Source: Bellilinea sp. (lineage in GTDB: Bacteria; Chloroflexota; Anaerolineae; Anaerolineales; Anaerolineaceae). From it: 64,000 nucleotides of DNA. Under the pieces are notes generated by a model that worked only from the letters and a program-made list of their open reading frames with translations, did not search any database and had not been told where the DNA came from. Location of the stretch: the NCBI GenBank assembly GCA_026003615.1, contig BPHQ01000002.1, forward strand, positions 124,001-188,000, read 5' to 3'. Position numbers and translations under genes: made by a program. Every line of letters starts with the position of its first letter. The stretch's first letter is position 1. Of the stretch, positions 51,951-63,377 are shown in pieces.

Positions 51951-53687
51951 TTAGCGGCTGCCGCGCCGCCCAAATTGACGTTCCAGTAAATCCACCGACA
52001 GATGAATCATAGTTGGCCGCCCATGCGGGCAGGTGCGTGGGGATTGACAGCGTTCCAGATCACGCACCAACGCATTTTGCTCTTCCGCAGAGAGAATTTG
52101 GCCAGCTTTGACTGCCGCCCGTTTACAAACCCGGGCAATTACCCGCGCTTCAATTTCGGTTTGTAAAGGAGTCTCGTCTTCCTCAAAATCCTCTACCAGC
52201 GAGCGCACGAGAACCACCGGATCGAGACCGCTCAACATCGCCGGTATGCGCCGTACTCGAAACGCATTTCCACCAAAATGTTGCACCTCAAAACCCCAGC
52301 GATTGAGCAAAGACAAATGAGTTTGGAGCAGTTCAGCCGCTTGAGGGGGTAGTTCAAAAGTTTGTGGTTGTAATAAAGCCTGTGAGGGAATTTCTTTGTC
52401 GGCCTCGCGCATGAATTTTTCGAACAAAACCCGTTCATGCGCAGCGTGCTGGTCAATCAAATATAGCCCATCCGGCCCCTCAGCAACCAGATAAGCCGCT
52501 CCAACCTGGCCAATTACTCGCAGAAGTGGTAAAGAATCAACCGGAAGTTGGATGGATTGTGGTTCCCCTGCCTTTTCAGGCGATGCTGTCTCGATGCCAG
52601 CCACCCTCGGTTCAGTTTCGTGAGCGATTTCCCATCCGGGGTCGAGAACGCTTTCACCCGACCGATTTTGCCAGGTGTTGGAACCCAGTTGTGGCGCAGG
52701 TGAATAGGCCAGCAAGGCTCGCTTAACCGCCCTTTGCACCGCCCGGAAGACATGGTCTGCATCGCGAAATCGCACTTCTGCTTTTGCAGGGTGGACATTT
52801 ACATCCACCATGTCGGGAGACAATTCCACAAACAGGAAAGCAATCGGATAACGCCCCACCATGAGCAAGGTGTGATAAGCCTGAATAAGGGCTGTTGAAA
52901 GACCAACATCCTGCACCCATCGCCCATTGACAAAGAAGATAATTTCTCGACGATTAGAACGACTTATCCCAACCGGGCTGATGAAACCCGTAATGCGGAT
53001 ATCGCCGTCCTCTAATTCCACCTCCAACAACTGTCTGGCAAGATCATTACCATAAAGTTGAGCCAATACCTCACGCCGATTGTTTTTTCCATGGGTGATA
53101 AAAACGTCACGATCATCCTGCATTAAGCGGAAGCGAACCTGTGGGTAAGCCAGTGCATAACGAGATACGAATTGAATGATTTGATTTTTTTCGGTCAGAT
53201 CGCTTCTTAAGAATTTCAAACGTGCCGGCACATTGAAAAACAGGTTTTCAACCCGCGCCACTGTACCAACCGTCGTACCAACTGCTTCATTGGCAATCAG
53301 TTTTCCGCCCTCAACGATGATTTTCCTTCCCTCCTCAGCGTTTTTTTCACGGGAGATGAGAGTCAAACGTGAAACTGAACCAATCGAAGCCAACGCCTCA
53401 CCCCGGAAACCCAGCGTTGCAATCCGAAAAAGATCTTCAGCGCTGCTTAATTTACTGGTAGCGTGACGGGCAACCGCCAGGTTCATCTCACCAGCAGGTA
53501 TACCGCAGCCATCATCGGCCACCTCAATTAACGTCTTACCCGCGTTGGCTATGCGAATTTCTATCCGCTCTGCTCCGGCGTCCAGCGAATTTTCCATCAG
53601 CTCTTTCACCACCGAAGCTGGCCTTTCAACGACCTCACCCGCGGCAATTTGTGAGGCAACCGCCTCTGCTAAAATCCGAATTGGCAA
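51951..53687 (-). CDS. mutL: DNA mismatch repair protein MutL
   Basis: A 578-residue MutL. GHKL ATPase N-terminus with IAAGEVVERPASVVKELMENSLDAGA, DDGCGIP and TLGFRGEAL, then a variable linker and a C-terminal dimerization domain with LIDQHAAHERV. The endonuclease motif DQHAxxER is present, with ACKxAVK-like CKRAAVKAG and CPHGRP, so this is the nicking type. TTG start at 53687 with AGGGAG upstream. No mutS nearby. Confidence 0.95.
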   Translation of the reverse strand: MPIRILAEAVASQIAAGEVVERPASVVKELMENSLDAGAERIEIRIANAGKTLIEVADDGCGIPAGEMNLAVARHATSKLSSAEDLFRIATLGFRGEALASIGSVSRLTLISREKNAEEGRKIIVEGGKLIANEAVGTTVGTVARVENLFFNVPARLKFLRSDLTEKNQIIQFVSRYALAYPQVRFRLMQDDRDVFITHGKNNRREVLAQLYGNDLARQLLEVELEDGDIRITGFISPVGISRSNRREIIFFVNGRWVQDVGLSTALIQAYHTLLMVGRYPIAFLFVELSPDMVDVNVHPAKAEVRFRDADHVFRAVQRAVKRALLAYSPAPQLGSNTWQNRSGESVLDPGWEIAHETEPRVAGIETASPEKAGEPQSIQLPVDSLPLLRVIGQVGAAYLVAEGPDGLYLIDQHAAHERVLFEKFMREADKEIPSQALLQPQTFELPPQAAELLQTHLSLLNRWGFEVQHFGGNAFRVRRIPAMLSGLDPVVLVRSLVEDFEEDETPLQTEIEARVIARVCKRAAVKAGQILSAEEQNALVRDLERCQSPRTCPHGRPTMIHLSVDLLERQFGRRGSR

Positions 53688-53733
53688 ATTGCACTCCCTT
53701 TACATTTTCTTTTCAGATACCTGCTTTATGGAT

Positions 53734-53739
53734 TATACT
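53734..53739 (+). promoter_or_regulatory. -10 element, leaderless HAD gene
   Basis: TATACT followed by five bases and the ATG at 53745; no ribosome-binding site. Located in the 57-bp region divergent from mutL. Confidence 0.5.
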
Positions 53740-53744
53740 CAAAA

Positions 53745-54413
53745 ATGAATATGAAACCTGAATTGCTGATATTCGATTTGGATGATACCCTCTATCCTCC
53801 TGAATCGGGGTTGTGGCACGCCATTGGTGAGCGTATCAATCTTTACATTCAAAATAAGCTCGGCCTGACTCTTTCAGAAGCCATTACCCTTCGTGACCAA
53901 ATGTACCATCAATATGGTACTACCCTCAGAGGGCTTCAATCGCACTACAGTATCCCTGCAGAGGAATACCTTGCTTTTGTTCACAATGTGCCGGTTAATC
54001 TTTTCCTCAAACCCGATCCTGTGTTGCGAACCATTCTTGTAAACATCCCTATCCGAAAGATCATCTTTACCAATGGCGACCGGGCTCATGCTCATCGGGT
54101 TTTAAGTGCTTTACAACTGGAAGATTGCTTCGATGAAGTCGTTGATATCCAGGATATTGAGCCTTACTGCAAGCCAATGCCCCAATCCTTCCAATTAGCT
54201 CTTCAAAAAGTCGGGGTTGAGGATATTTCCCGATGTGTCTTGTTTGAAGACTCTCCCCGCAACCTTTCTGTTGCCCGCTCTCTGGGCATGTTTACCATTC
54301 ATGTTGGAAAGAACGGCGTTTCTTCGGAAGCACATCTCCGAATTTCAGATATTCATGAATTGATTTCCCTGTTCACCCCTGAATTTTCCATTTTACATAG
54401 GAGAGAGGAATGA
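53745..54413 (+). CDS. HAD-superfamily pyrimidine 5'-nucleotidase-like hydrolase
   Basis: A 222-residue HAD hydrolase. Motif I FDLDDTLYP (nucleophile Asp and general acid Asp), motif II FTNGD, motif III Lys in CKPMPQSF and motif IV FEDSPRN. The FDLDDTLYP start and cap resemble pyrimidine 5'-nucleotidases (Sdt1/PynA-like). Likely dephosphorylates nucleotides or a small phosphometabolite. A short membrane-protein gene overlaps its stop. Confidence 0.88.
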   Translation: MNMKPELLIFDLDDTLYPPESGLWHAIGERINLYIQNKLGLTLSEAITLRDQMYHQYGTTLRGLQSHYSIPAEEYLAFVHNVPVNLFLKPDPVLRTILVNIPIRKIIFTNGDRAHAHRVLSALQLEDCFDEVVDIQDIEPYCKPMPQSFQLALQKVGVEDISRCVLFEDSPRNLSVARSLGMFTIHVGKNGVSSEAHLRISDIHELISLFTPEFSILHRREE

Positions 54414-54661
54414 ACGATATCCCCCTAATCGGCTGGGTTGGCATTGGGATCATTGCCATCTTACTGCTCGCCACCAACTTAAGTCTTTTTTCCCTTCTTC
54501 GCCGAAAGGACTCGGAAAAATCCGGTGCATCCATCCTCTCGGAAACAATGAAGACTCTCAAAAATCCGTGGGAGAAGGAAGACCAGCCGTTACGAGAACT
54601 TTCTGAACGGGTTGCAAGAATAAAAGGATTCAATCAAGAAAAAGACCCAACTAAGGAATGA
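54410..54661 (+). CDS. Small single-span membrane protein
   Basis: An 83-residue protein with one membrane segment (about 8-30) and a charged cytoplasmic tail that is probably helical. No family recognised. ATG overlaps the HAD gene stop (ATGA) with GAGAGAGG upstream, supporting real translation. Confidence 0.65.
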   Translation: MNDIPLIGWVGIGIIAILLLATNLSLFSLLRRKDSEKSGASILSETMKTLKNPWEKEDQPLRELSERVARIKGFNQEKDPTKE

Positions 54662-54671
54662 TTTTTTCATT

Positions 54672-54694
54672 TTGACTTAACCATATCGTGATAT
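54672..54694 (+). promoter_or_regulatory. -35 box and palindrome upstream of S41 protease
   Basis: TTGACT at 54672-54677, followed at 54683-54694 by the palindrome ATATC-GT-GATAT, which would lie in the promoter spacer. The matching -10 is weak, so the assignment is tentative. Confidence 0.35.
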
Positions 54695-54735
54695 TTATTG
54701 TGCTAGGTCAAAATTAATTTAATGGAGACAAGATC

Positions 54736-55980
54736 ATGAATTCAAAAGTAATCCGAACCATTTTGGTTTTACTGGTTCTGGGTCTCTTGATGGGAGCCAG
54801 TTTTAGTATCGGTTTAGCGGCGGGCATTAGCTTGCCTTCCACCGTCAGTCTGCCCAACATTCCTTTCCTCTCCAATAACTCCTCAAGCGGGACTCCATCT
54901 GCCACCCAACAAGCCGTTGACCGGGAAACATTATTTGAGCCTTTTTGGCAAGCCTGGGATCTGGTTCACGAAAATTACGTGGATCAACCCGTTGATGACC
55001 AGTTGTTGATGCAAGGTGCCATCCGAGGCATGTTAGAGGCTCTGGGTGACCCTTATAGCGGCTACCTGACAATTGATGAATATCAACAAGCCAATGCACC
55101 ACTGCGAGGTGAATATGATGGGATTGGTGCCTGGGTAGATACCAGCGGTAAATACCTCACCATCATTAGTCCCATGGAAGGTTCCCCCGCTGAAAAGGCG
55201 GGTTTGAAAGCCGGGGACCAGATCATCGCCGTGGATGGGGAAGATGTCACATCGCTCGATCCACAACTGGTTTTACGCCGTGTTCTCGGCCCGGCCGGCA
55301 CCACGGTTCGTTTGACCATATTGCGAGAAGGTGAAGAAAGTCCTTTTGAAGTCAGTATCATTCGTCAAAAAATCACCCTCGAAACAGTCAGCGCTGAAAT
55401 GCTGGATAATGACATTGCCTACATCAAAATTACTCAATTTGGAGAAAGAACTGACCGTGATTTACGCACCAAATTGCGTGAATTGTTGAGAAATAATCCC
55501 AAAGGGATTATTCTCGATTTACGAAATAACCCCGGTGGTTTTCTAAACACAGCCATCAACATTACCTCTCAGTTCATCGGCGATGGCATTATCATGTACG
55601 AGCAATATGGAAATGGCGAGAAAGTCTCCTATCAAGCCCGCCCCGGAGGTTTGGCAACCGACATTCCGCTGGTTGTTTTGGTCAATGAAGGCTCCGCTTC
55701 TGCGTCGGAAATTACGGCGGGCGCCATCCAAGATCGCGACCGTGGATTACTGGTGGGCACCCAAACATTTGGTAAAGGTACGGTTCAAACCTGGCGGCAG
55801 CTGAAAGATAATGCAGGAGCAGTGAAGATCACGATTGCCCGCTGGCTCACTCCGAATGAACGTCAAATCAACGGAGAGGGACTAGTGCCTGATGTTGTTG
55901 TAGAACTAACCGAAGAAGATCAAAAAGCGAACCGCGATCCCCAGTTGGAGAAAGCCATTGAATTGCTTCTGAGTCAATAA
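54736..55980 (+). CDS. S41 family C-terminal processing peptidase (CtpA-like)
   Basis: A 414-residue exported serine protease. N-terminal membrane segment (about 8-30), a PDZ domain (about 115-200, EGSPAEKAGLKAGDQIIAVDG) and the S41 core with LRNNPGGFL. Catalytic Ser is in NEGSASASE and Lys in TFGKGTVQ, the Ser-Lys dyad of tail-specific proteases. It processes or degrades envelope proteins from the C-terminus. GGAG lies upstream, and a strong terminator follows. Confidence 0.93.
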   Translation: MNSKVIRTILVLLVLGLLMGASFSIGLAAGISLPSTVSLPNIPFLSNNSSSGTPSATQQAVDRETLFEPFWQAWDLVHENYVDQPVDDQLLMQGAIRGMLEALGDPYSGYLTIDEYQQANAPLRGEYDGIGAWVDTSGKYLTIISPMEGSPAEKAGLKAGDQIIAVDGEDVTSLDPQLVLRRVLGPAGTTVRLTILREGEESPFEVSIIRQKITLETVSAEMLDNDIAYIKITQFGERTDRDLRTKLRELLRNNPKGIILDLRNNPGGFLNTAINITSQFIGDGIIMYEQYGNGEKVSYQARPGGLATDIPLVVLVNEGSASASEITAGAIQDRDRGLLVGTQTFGKGTVQTWRQLKDNAGAVKITIARWLTPNERQINGEGLVPDVVVELTEEDQKANRDPQLEKAIELLLSQ

Positions 55981-56029
55981 ACACCCCTCCAGACCAGGTA
56001 AAAATTTTTCCTCAAACTACTCTAATCAG

Positions 56030-56062
56030 GCACTTCCTGCTCAAACGCAGGAAGTGCTTTTT
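56030..56062 (+). terminator. Intrinsic terminator after S41 protease
   Basis: GCACTTCCTG / CAGGAAGTGC, a perfect 10-bp stem with an 8-base loop, followed by TTTTT. Confidence 0.9.
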
Positions 56063-56108
56063 CCGGTTTTCTTCCGGTATTTTTTTACTCATTGGGCGTA
56101 TTCTCATT

Positions 56109-56114
56109 TATAAT
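56109..56114 (+). promoter_or_regulatory. -10 element, leaderless flippase-like gene
   Basis: TATAAT, six bases (CTACCC), then the GTG start codon at 56121. The -35 is poor. Confidence 0.6.
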
Positions 56115-56120
56115 CTACCC

Positions 56121-57110
56121 GTGAGAAAATTGATTTTCGCCCTGGCGGTTTTATTGGGCATCCTTTTTATCATTAGCCGGTTCACCGAAGTACAAGAGGT
56201 CTTGCTGGTTTTGCAAAATGGCAATTGGCTCTGGCTTGGAGCAGCTTTTATTCTTTTACTCGGATGGATTTTAGTCACCGCTGCCACTTTTCAATCACTG
56301 TTTTCCATTGTAGGGGTTGTCAAACCTCTTGCCCAGGTTCTTCGTTTGTTTTTAGCGGTCAATTTTATCAATCTGGTTGCGCCAAGTGCCGGAATGAGCG
56401 GCATGGTTGTGTTTTACTCAGATGCCCAAAAAAATGGGCATTCCACTGCACGGATTATGGTTGGTAGTGCTTTATTTCTCATTTTCGATTACTGCGGTCT
56501 TCTGACCATTATTTTTTTGGGTTTGATTATTCTTGCCTTTTATCAGGTCTTGTGGGCATTTGAGATCTTTGCATTTCTTCTTTTCGTGGTATTTGTTTCC
56601 GTAATGATTTCGGTGGTTTATCTGGCATCGCAATCAGAAGATCATTTGACTCGCCTGTCATTGAAAATGACCCGCTTCGTTAACCGCTATGCTTCTTTGC
56701 TACTCAAGAAGACAATAATCAGCGAAGAAAGGGTGATTCGGTTCGCCGCCGAGACCTGCGAAGGGGTTAAAGCCATTCAAAACCTTCGTCATGCCTGGTT
56801 GCGTCCAGCCGGCTTTACTCTTCTGAATAAGATGCTCCTGGTTAGCATCCTCGGTTTGATGTTTTTAGCTTTTGGTACACCCGTGACCCCCGGTCAGTTA
56901 ATTGCCGGCTTTTCGATTGCTTACCTTTTTGTAATCATTTCCCCCACACCGGCGGGCATTGGCATTGTTGAGGGGCTTCTAACCTTTGCTCTTAATTCTC
57001 TATCTATCCCTATCGAAGCCGCTGCGGTCATTACTCTTGCTTTTCGGGGATATACTTTCTGGTTACCTTTTTTCCTTGGAATGATTTCTTTTCGCAGTCT
57101 TCACTCCTGA
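56121..57110 (+). CDS. Flippase-like integral membrane protein (LPG synthase TM / YbhN family)
   Basis: A 329-residue polytopic membrane protein with about eight hydrophobic segments, of the same family as 338-1357. Characteristic blocks are AVNFINLVAPSAGMSGMVVF and SPTPAGIGIVEGLLTFAL. Transported lipid unknown. GTG start; the -10 box lies six bases upstream, so the mRNA is probably leaderless. Monocistronic by context. Confidence 0.8.
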   Translation: MRKLIFALAVLLGILFIISRFTEVQEVLLVLQNGNWLWLGAAFILLLGWILVTAATFQSLFSIVGVVKPLAQVLRLFLAVNFINLVAPSAGMSGMVVFYSDAQKNGHSTARIMVGSALFLIFDYCGLLTIIFLGLIILAFYQVLWAFEIFAFLLFVVFVSVMISVVYLASQSEDHLTRLSLKMTRFVNRYASLLLKKTIISEERVIRFAAETCEGVKAIQNLRHAWLRPAGFTLLNKMLLVSILGLMFLAFGTPVTPGQLIAGFSIAYLFVIISPTPAGIGIVEGLLTFALNSLSIPIEAAAVITLAFRGYTFWLPFFLGMISFRSLHS

Positions 57111-57161
57111 TTTTGCGGTCTTCGGACAAACACGGATTTTTTCAGCTTTTCATTCCTTTAA

Positions 57162-57190
57162 TTGACAGTTCCATCGGCTGGGGGTATAAT
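57162..57190 (+). promoter_or_regulatory. Perfect consensus sigma-70 promoter for S1-domain gene
   Basis: TTGACA (57162-57167), exactly 17 bp, TATAAT (57185-57190). The expected transcript starts near 57197, giving a 34-nt leader with TTGGGAG before the ATG at 57231. Confidence 0.85.
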
Positions 57191-57230
57191 CAACCCTCGC
57201 AGTAATAATGACCTTTGGGAGAAAAGTATT

Positions 57231-58082
57231 ATGGAAAATACCGCGGTTGCGGAGAGCAACTCAAATATTGAAATCAAACCGAAGATGAAGTTTGCCGGAA
57301 AGGTTATTAAGACAACCCTTGCTGGCGCTGTCGTTGAAATTGCGGAAGGTCAAAAAGCCGTCCTCCATATTTCACAAATCTCCACCTTCACCGATCAACC
57401 CATCAAAAGCGTCAAAGATGTTTTACAGGTTGGTCAAATCATTGACGTATGGGTGCGCCGTATCAAGGATAATCGTATCGAATTAACCATGATCAAACCG
57501 CTTGATCTGGAATGGCGCGAAATTAAGCCAGATATGGTGGTAAAAGGCAAGGTTGTCCGCATTGAAAATTTCGGTGTGTTTTTGGATATTGGCGCAGAAC
57601 GTCCCGGTTTAATTCATATCAGTGAACTGGCGCATGGCTATGTACGAACCCCCTCCGATGTTGTCAAGGAAGGGGATGAATTGGAAGCCAAAGTCATTGA
57701 TGTCAATAAAAAGAAAAAACAGATTAAACTCAGCGTAAAGGCTCTTTTACCCGAACCGGTTCAAGAAGAAGCAGTCGAACCCATCCGAGAACCCAAAAAA
57801 GAATCGGGCAAGGAGAGACCCCGCCGCGGCAAGAAAAACGCTCCCCGCCAGGATTATCTGAATGAGGGCAAACCGTTGAACGCAGAACTGTCTCAGAGTG
57901 GTGAGGAATCCTCCTCTGAAAATGAACCGACCGCCATGGAAATTGCCCTTCGTGAAGCCATGGAACGCGCCAAAGACCGCAAAAAAGCCGAAAAAGCAAA
58001 AAAAGAAAAGGCAAAAAACCTTTCTGCCGAACAAGAAGAAATTTTGGCACGCACATTAGAACATAAAAGCACGACCCAATGA
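57231..58082 (+). CDS. S1 RNA-binding domain protein with charged C-terminal tail
   Basis: A 283-residue protein with two S1 (OB-fold) domains: about 20-80 (FAGKVIKTTLAGAVVEI, ending IELTM) and about 95-170 (VKGKVVRIENFGVFLDIG, ending IKLSVK). A Lys/Glu/Arg-rich, probably disordered tail of about 110 residues follows. It resembles small bacterial S1-like proteins tied to ribosomes or RNA metabolism. The open frame reaches back to 57162, but that part is the promoter. The perfect promoter suggests high expression. Confidence 0.87.
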   Translation: MENTAVAESNSNIEIKPKMKFAGKVIKTTLAGAVVEIAEGQKAVLHISQISTFTDQPIKSVKDVLQVGQIIDVWVRRIKDNRIELTMIKPLDLEWREIKPDMVVKGKVVRIENFGVFLDIGAERPGLIHISELAHGYVRTPSDVVKEGDELEAKVIDVNKKKKQIKLSVKALLPEPVQEEAVEPIREPKKESGKERPRRGKKNAPRQDYLNEGKPLNAELSQSGEESSSENEPTAMEIALREAMERAKDRKKAEKAKKEKAKNLSAEQEEILARTLEHKSTTQ

Positions 58083-58166
58083 TTTCAGCCTTCTCATAGC
58101 TTAAGGTTTGCTGGAAGCCTTATATTAAGCATAACACTCCCGGGTCTACTATCTGGTTTTACCGAT

Positions 58167-58202
58167 CAACTCTGCTTCCTCAAAAAAGCAGAGTTGTTTT
58201 TT
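58167..58202 (+). terminator. Intrinsic terminator after S1-domain gene
   Basis: CAACTCTGCTT / AAGCAGAGTTG, an 11-bp perfect stem with an 8-base loop, followed by TTTTTT. Confidence 0.92.
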
Positions 58203-60065
<1,863 letters not shown>

Positions 60066-60079
60066 AGCGTTTGGGGTAG

Positions 60080-61433
<1,354 letters not shown>

Positions 61434-61454
61434 GCCACGCGGGATGATTTATTT

Positions 61455-61488
61455 CAGCGGGCAGGAATGTCCTGCCCGCTGATGTTTT
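61455..61488. terminator. Bidirectional terminator after eno
   Basis: CAGCGGGCAGGA / TCCTGCCCGCTG, 12-bp perfect arms around ATG, then ATGTTTTAATTTTTC; between convergent eno and the hydrolase gene. Confidence 0.88.
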
Positions 61489-62743
61489 AATTTTTCATTC
61501 GAAATTGTTCTGCAAAGCCTATCACTGCGGCTTCCGTTGCGGCGTAGCCGGGGTTTGATCGCTGATTAATATTGTGATCTCCCTCTGTTTCGATATATTC
61601 GAGGGGTGCACGAATCTGTCGAATTAAGGCTTTGGTGCCTTGAGGTAATACGACAGGATCGAATTTCCCTTGCACTACCAAAGTTGGAACACGGATATTG
61701 CTTAAGCCTTTGATGATCAGCTGGCTCAGCCGTCGGAATTGTTCTAAAAACACCATCGGTAAACGGATGTCCATCAAAGACCGCCGCACCTGTGGATCAT
61801 CCAGATTGAAGCCCGGCAGAAGTTCGGTTGAAGCAGCCCGAAATTGCTCAGGTCGCAGCCAACGCGTCCGAAACGGGTAGATGGAAACCGGTAGTATTGT
61901 TCTAACCGGCAGCGCCAGCCATTTGACCCACCAGGGTTCTGCCTTCCAAAAGGGAGAAAGCAAGATTAAACCATCCGGTTTGGTGCGGCTGGCTACCGCC
62001 AGAGAAATGCCCCCTCCCAGCGAGTATCCCATCAGTACAAGACTGGTGCATAATTTTTGCGCAATTCCACCAGATTCTTTTCCACCTCAGTCAGCCACTC
62101 CGTTACCCGTGTCTGGAACAGTTGAGAAAATGCCGGGCCGTGACCGGGCAGACGCAAGAGACGCACATTCCAGCCGGTTTTGTTTAATGCCTCGCCCAGT
62201 GCTCTCATTTCAGCCGGGCTACCGGGGAAGCCATGCACTACCAGCACTGCACCGCTATGCCAACCCCTCAAATCAGTGGTGTCATGCTGGGGTTCTTTGA
62301 ATATCCCCAGATCAGGGAGAAGGCTCTCCAAAGGGGTATGAAGAGCATGCCACAGATCGAAAAGGAGCAAGAAACCCCCTCTGTACAATTATGCCCGCCC
62401 CCGTACCGGCCAAAAATGGCTCAGCCATTGCGTTTTGGGAATAAAGCAATCCCCCGCCAGCAATATAAAGGACGTCCAAACCAGTATTAATCCATAATAT
62501 CTTTCGTAATTTTTTCGTTTCTTTTTCAGCCACCTTCAAGTCCACTGGTTGATACAATTTGGGCAAAGAAGAGCGCAAACCCCACATTGCAATCAATGCG
62601 TCCACAGCAGCCCAAACCAATGCCTGAATGGCAAACCCGCGCCAGAAATCCCCCCTCCCAAAAACCAGTAACCCTGCAAGAACGCTGATGAAACTCCACA
62701 GCAGCAGCCGCCTGGAAATAAGATGCTGATAATCCCAAACCAT
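61487..62743 (-). pseudogene. Membrane domain plus alpha/beta hydrolase, broken by two frameshifts
   Basis: Three overlapping frames read as one locus. 62743-62380 encodes a membrane protein with about four hydrophobic segments; its frame is lost at a run of five G (plus-strand C at 62375-62379). With four G the sequence continues IIVQRGFLLLFDLWHAL. The next frame carries the hydrolase N-terminus (VLVVHGFPGSPAEM, LRLPGHGP). It is lost near 62036, where one missing base would give APVLVLMGYSLGGG, the Ser-nucleophile elbow. The last frame has the acid FDPVVLP and the His in EGDHNI. The shifts cancel, so the product could be a roughly 418-residue fusion, or two adjacent genes. ATG lies 1 bp after the SDR stop. 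Confidence 0.72.
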
Positions 62744-62744
62744 G

Positions 62745-63377
62745 TCAATCCAAAAACAGTTCTTTATAATTATTTTGATAAGCCGAATACATTTTTCGAG
62801 CCAGGTCTTCTGCTCTGAGTGCAGTTACGGGTAACCGGAAGGGTACTTTTTTCCATAATTCAGTGCTAACTGCTCCCGGTCGCACAACCACAACAGTTCT
62901 TTTGGTTTCCTTACGCAACACCTCGGCAAAAGATTCCAATCCGGCTTTGGCGGCTGCATATACCGCCAGACCAGGAAGGCGCATTCGTTCGCTGACCGCA
63001 CCCAAAATGTAAATTGGCGCGCCTTCGCTCAGGAGTGGCATACTTTCATGGATGGCATAAAAAACACCAGTCAAATTAGCATTTAAAATTTGCTGCCATT
63101 CGTTTTCATTCATCTCGCTAATCGGTTTCGATAGTATATCACCAATTGCGTAGACCCACCAATCTACGCCGCTTATCTCCTGGGCCATGGCCGCCACGCC
63201 TTCCCGTACAGTAGTTGGATTAGAAACGTCCACTTCAAAGGCCAACGGCACGATCTGGCGCGCCTTCACTTCGTTTCTCGTGGTGCCGGCCACCTCCCAG
63301 CCCTCACTCTGCAACAATTTTGCCAGCGCAGAGCCAATTCCACCGCTTACTCCCCATATTAATGCTGTTTTAGTCAT
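62745..63377 (-). CDS. Short-chain dehydrogenase/reductase
   Basis: A 210-residue classical SDR. The NAD(P) loop reads GVSGGIGSAL, followed by the NANLTGVFYAI stretch, a catalytic Ser in LGAVSE and YAAAK (Tyr-x3-Lys). Oxidises or reduces an unknown alcohol/carbonyl substrate. ATG at 63377 overlaps the peroxiredoxin stop and has TGAGGAA upstream; the longer open frame to 63401 is not needed. Confidence 0.88.
   Translation of the reverse strand: MTKTALIWGVSGGIGSALAKLLQSEGWEVAGTTRNEVKARQIVPLAFEVDVSNPTTVREGVAAMAQEISGVDWWVYAIGDILSKPISEMNENEWQQILNANLTGVFYAIHESMPLLSEGAPIYILGAVSERMRLPGLAVYAAAKAGLESFAEVLRKETKRTVVVVRPGAVSTELWKKVPFRLPVTALRAEDLARKMYSAYQNNYKELFLD

Noticed and set aside
57162-57230. Upstream extension of the S1-domain protein
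   Set aside because: The extension covers the consensus promoter, including the -35 and -10 boxes, so it cannot be translated from that transcript.
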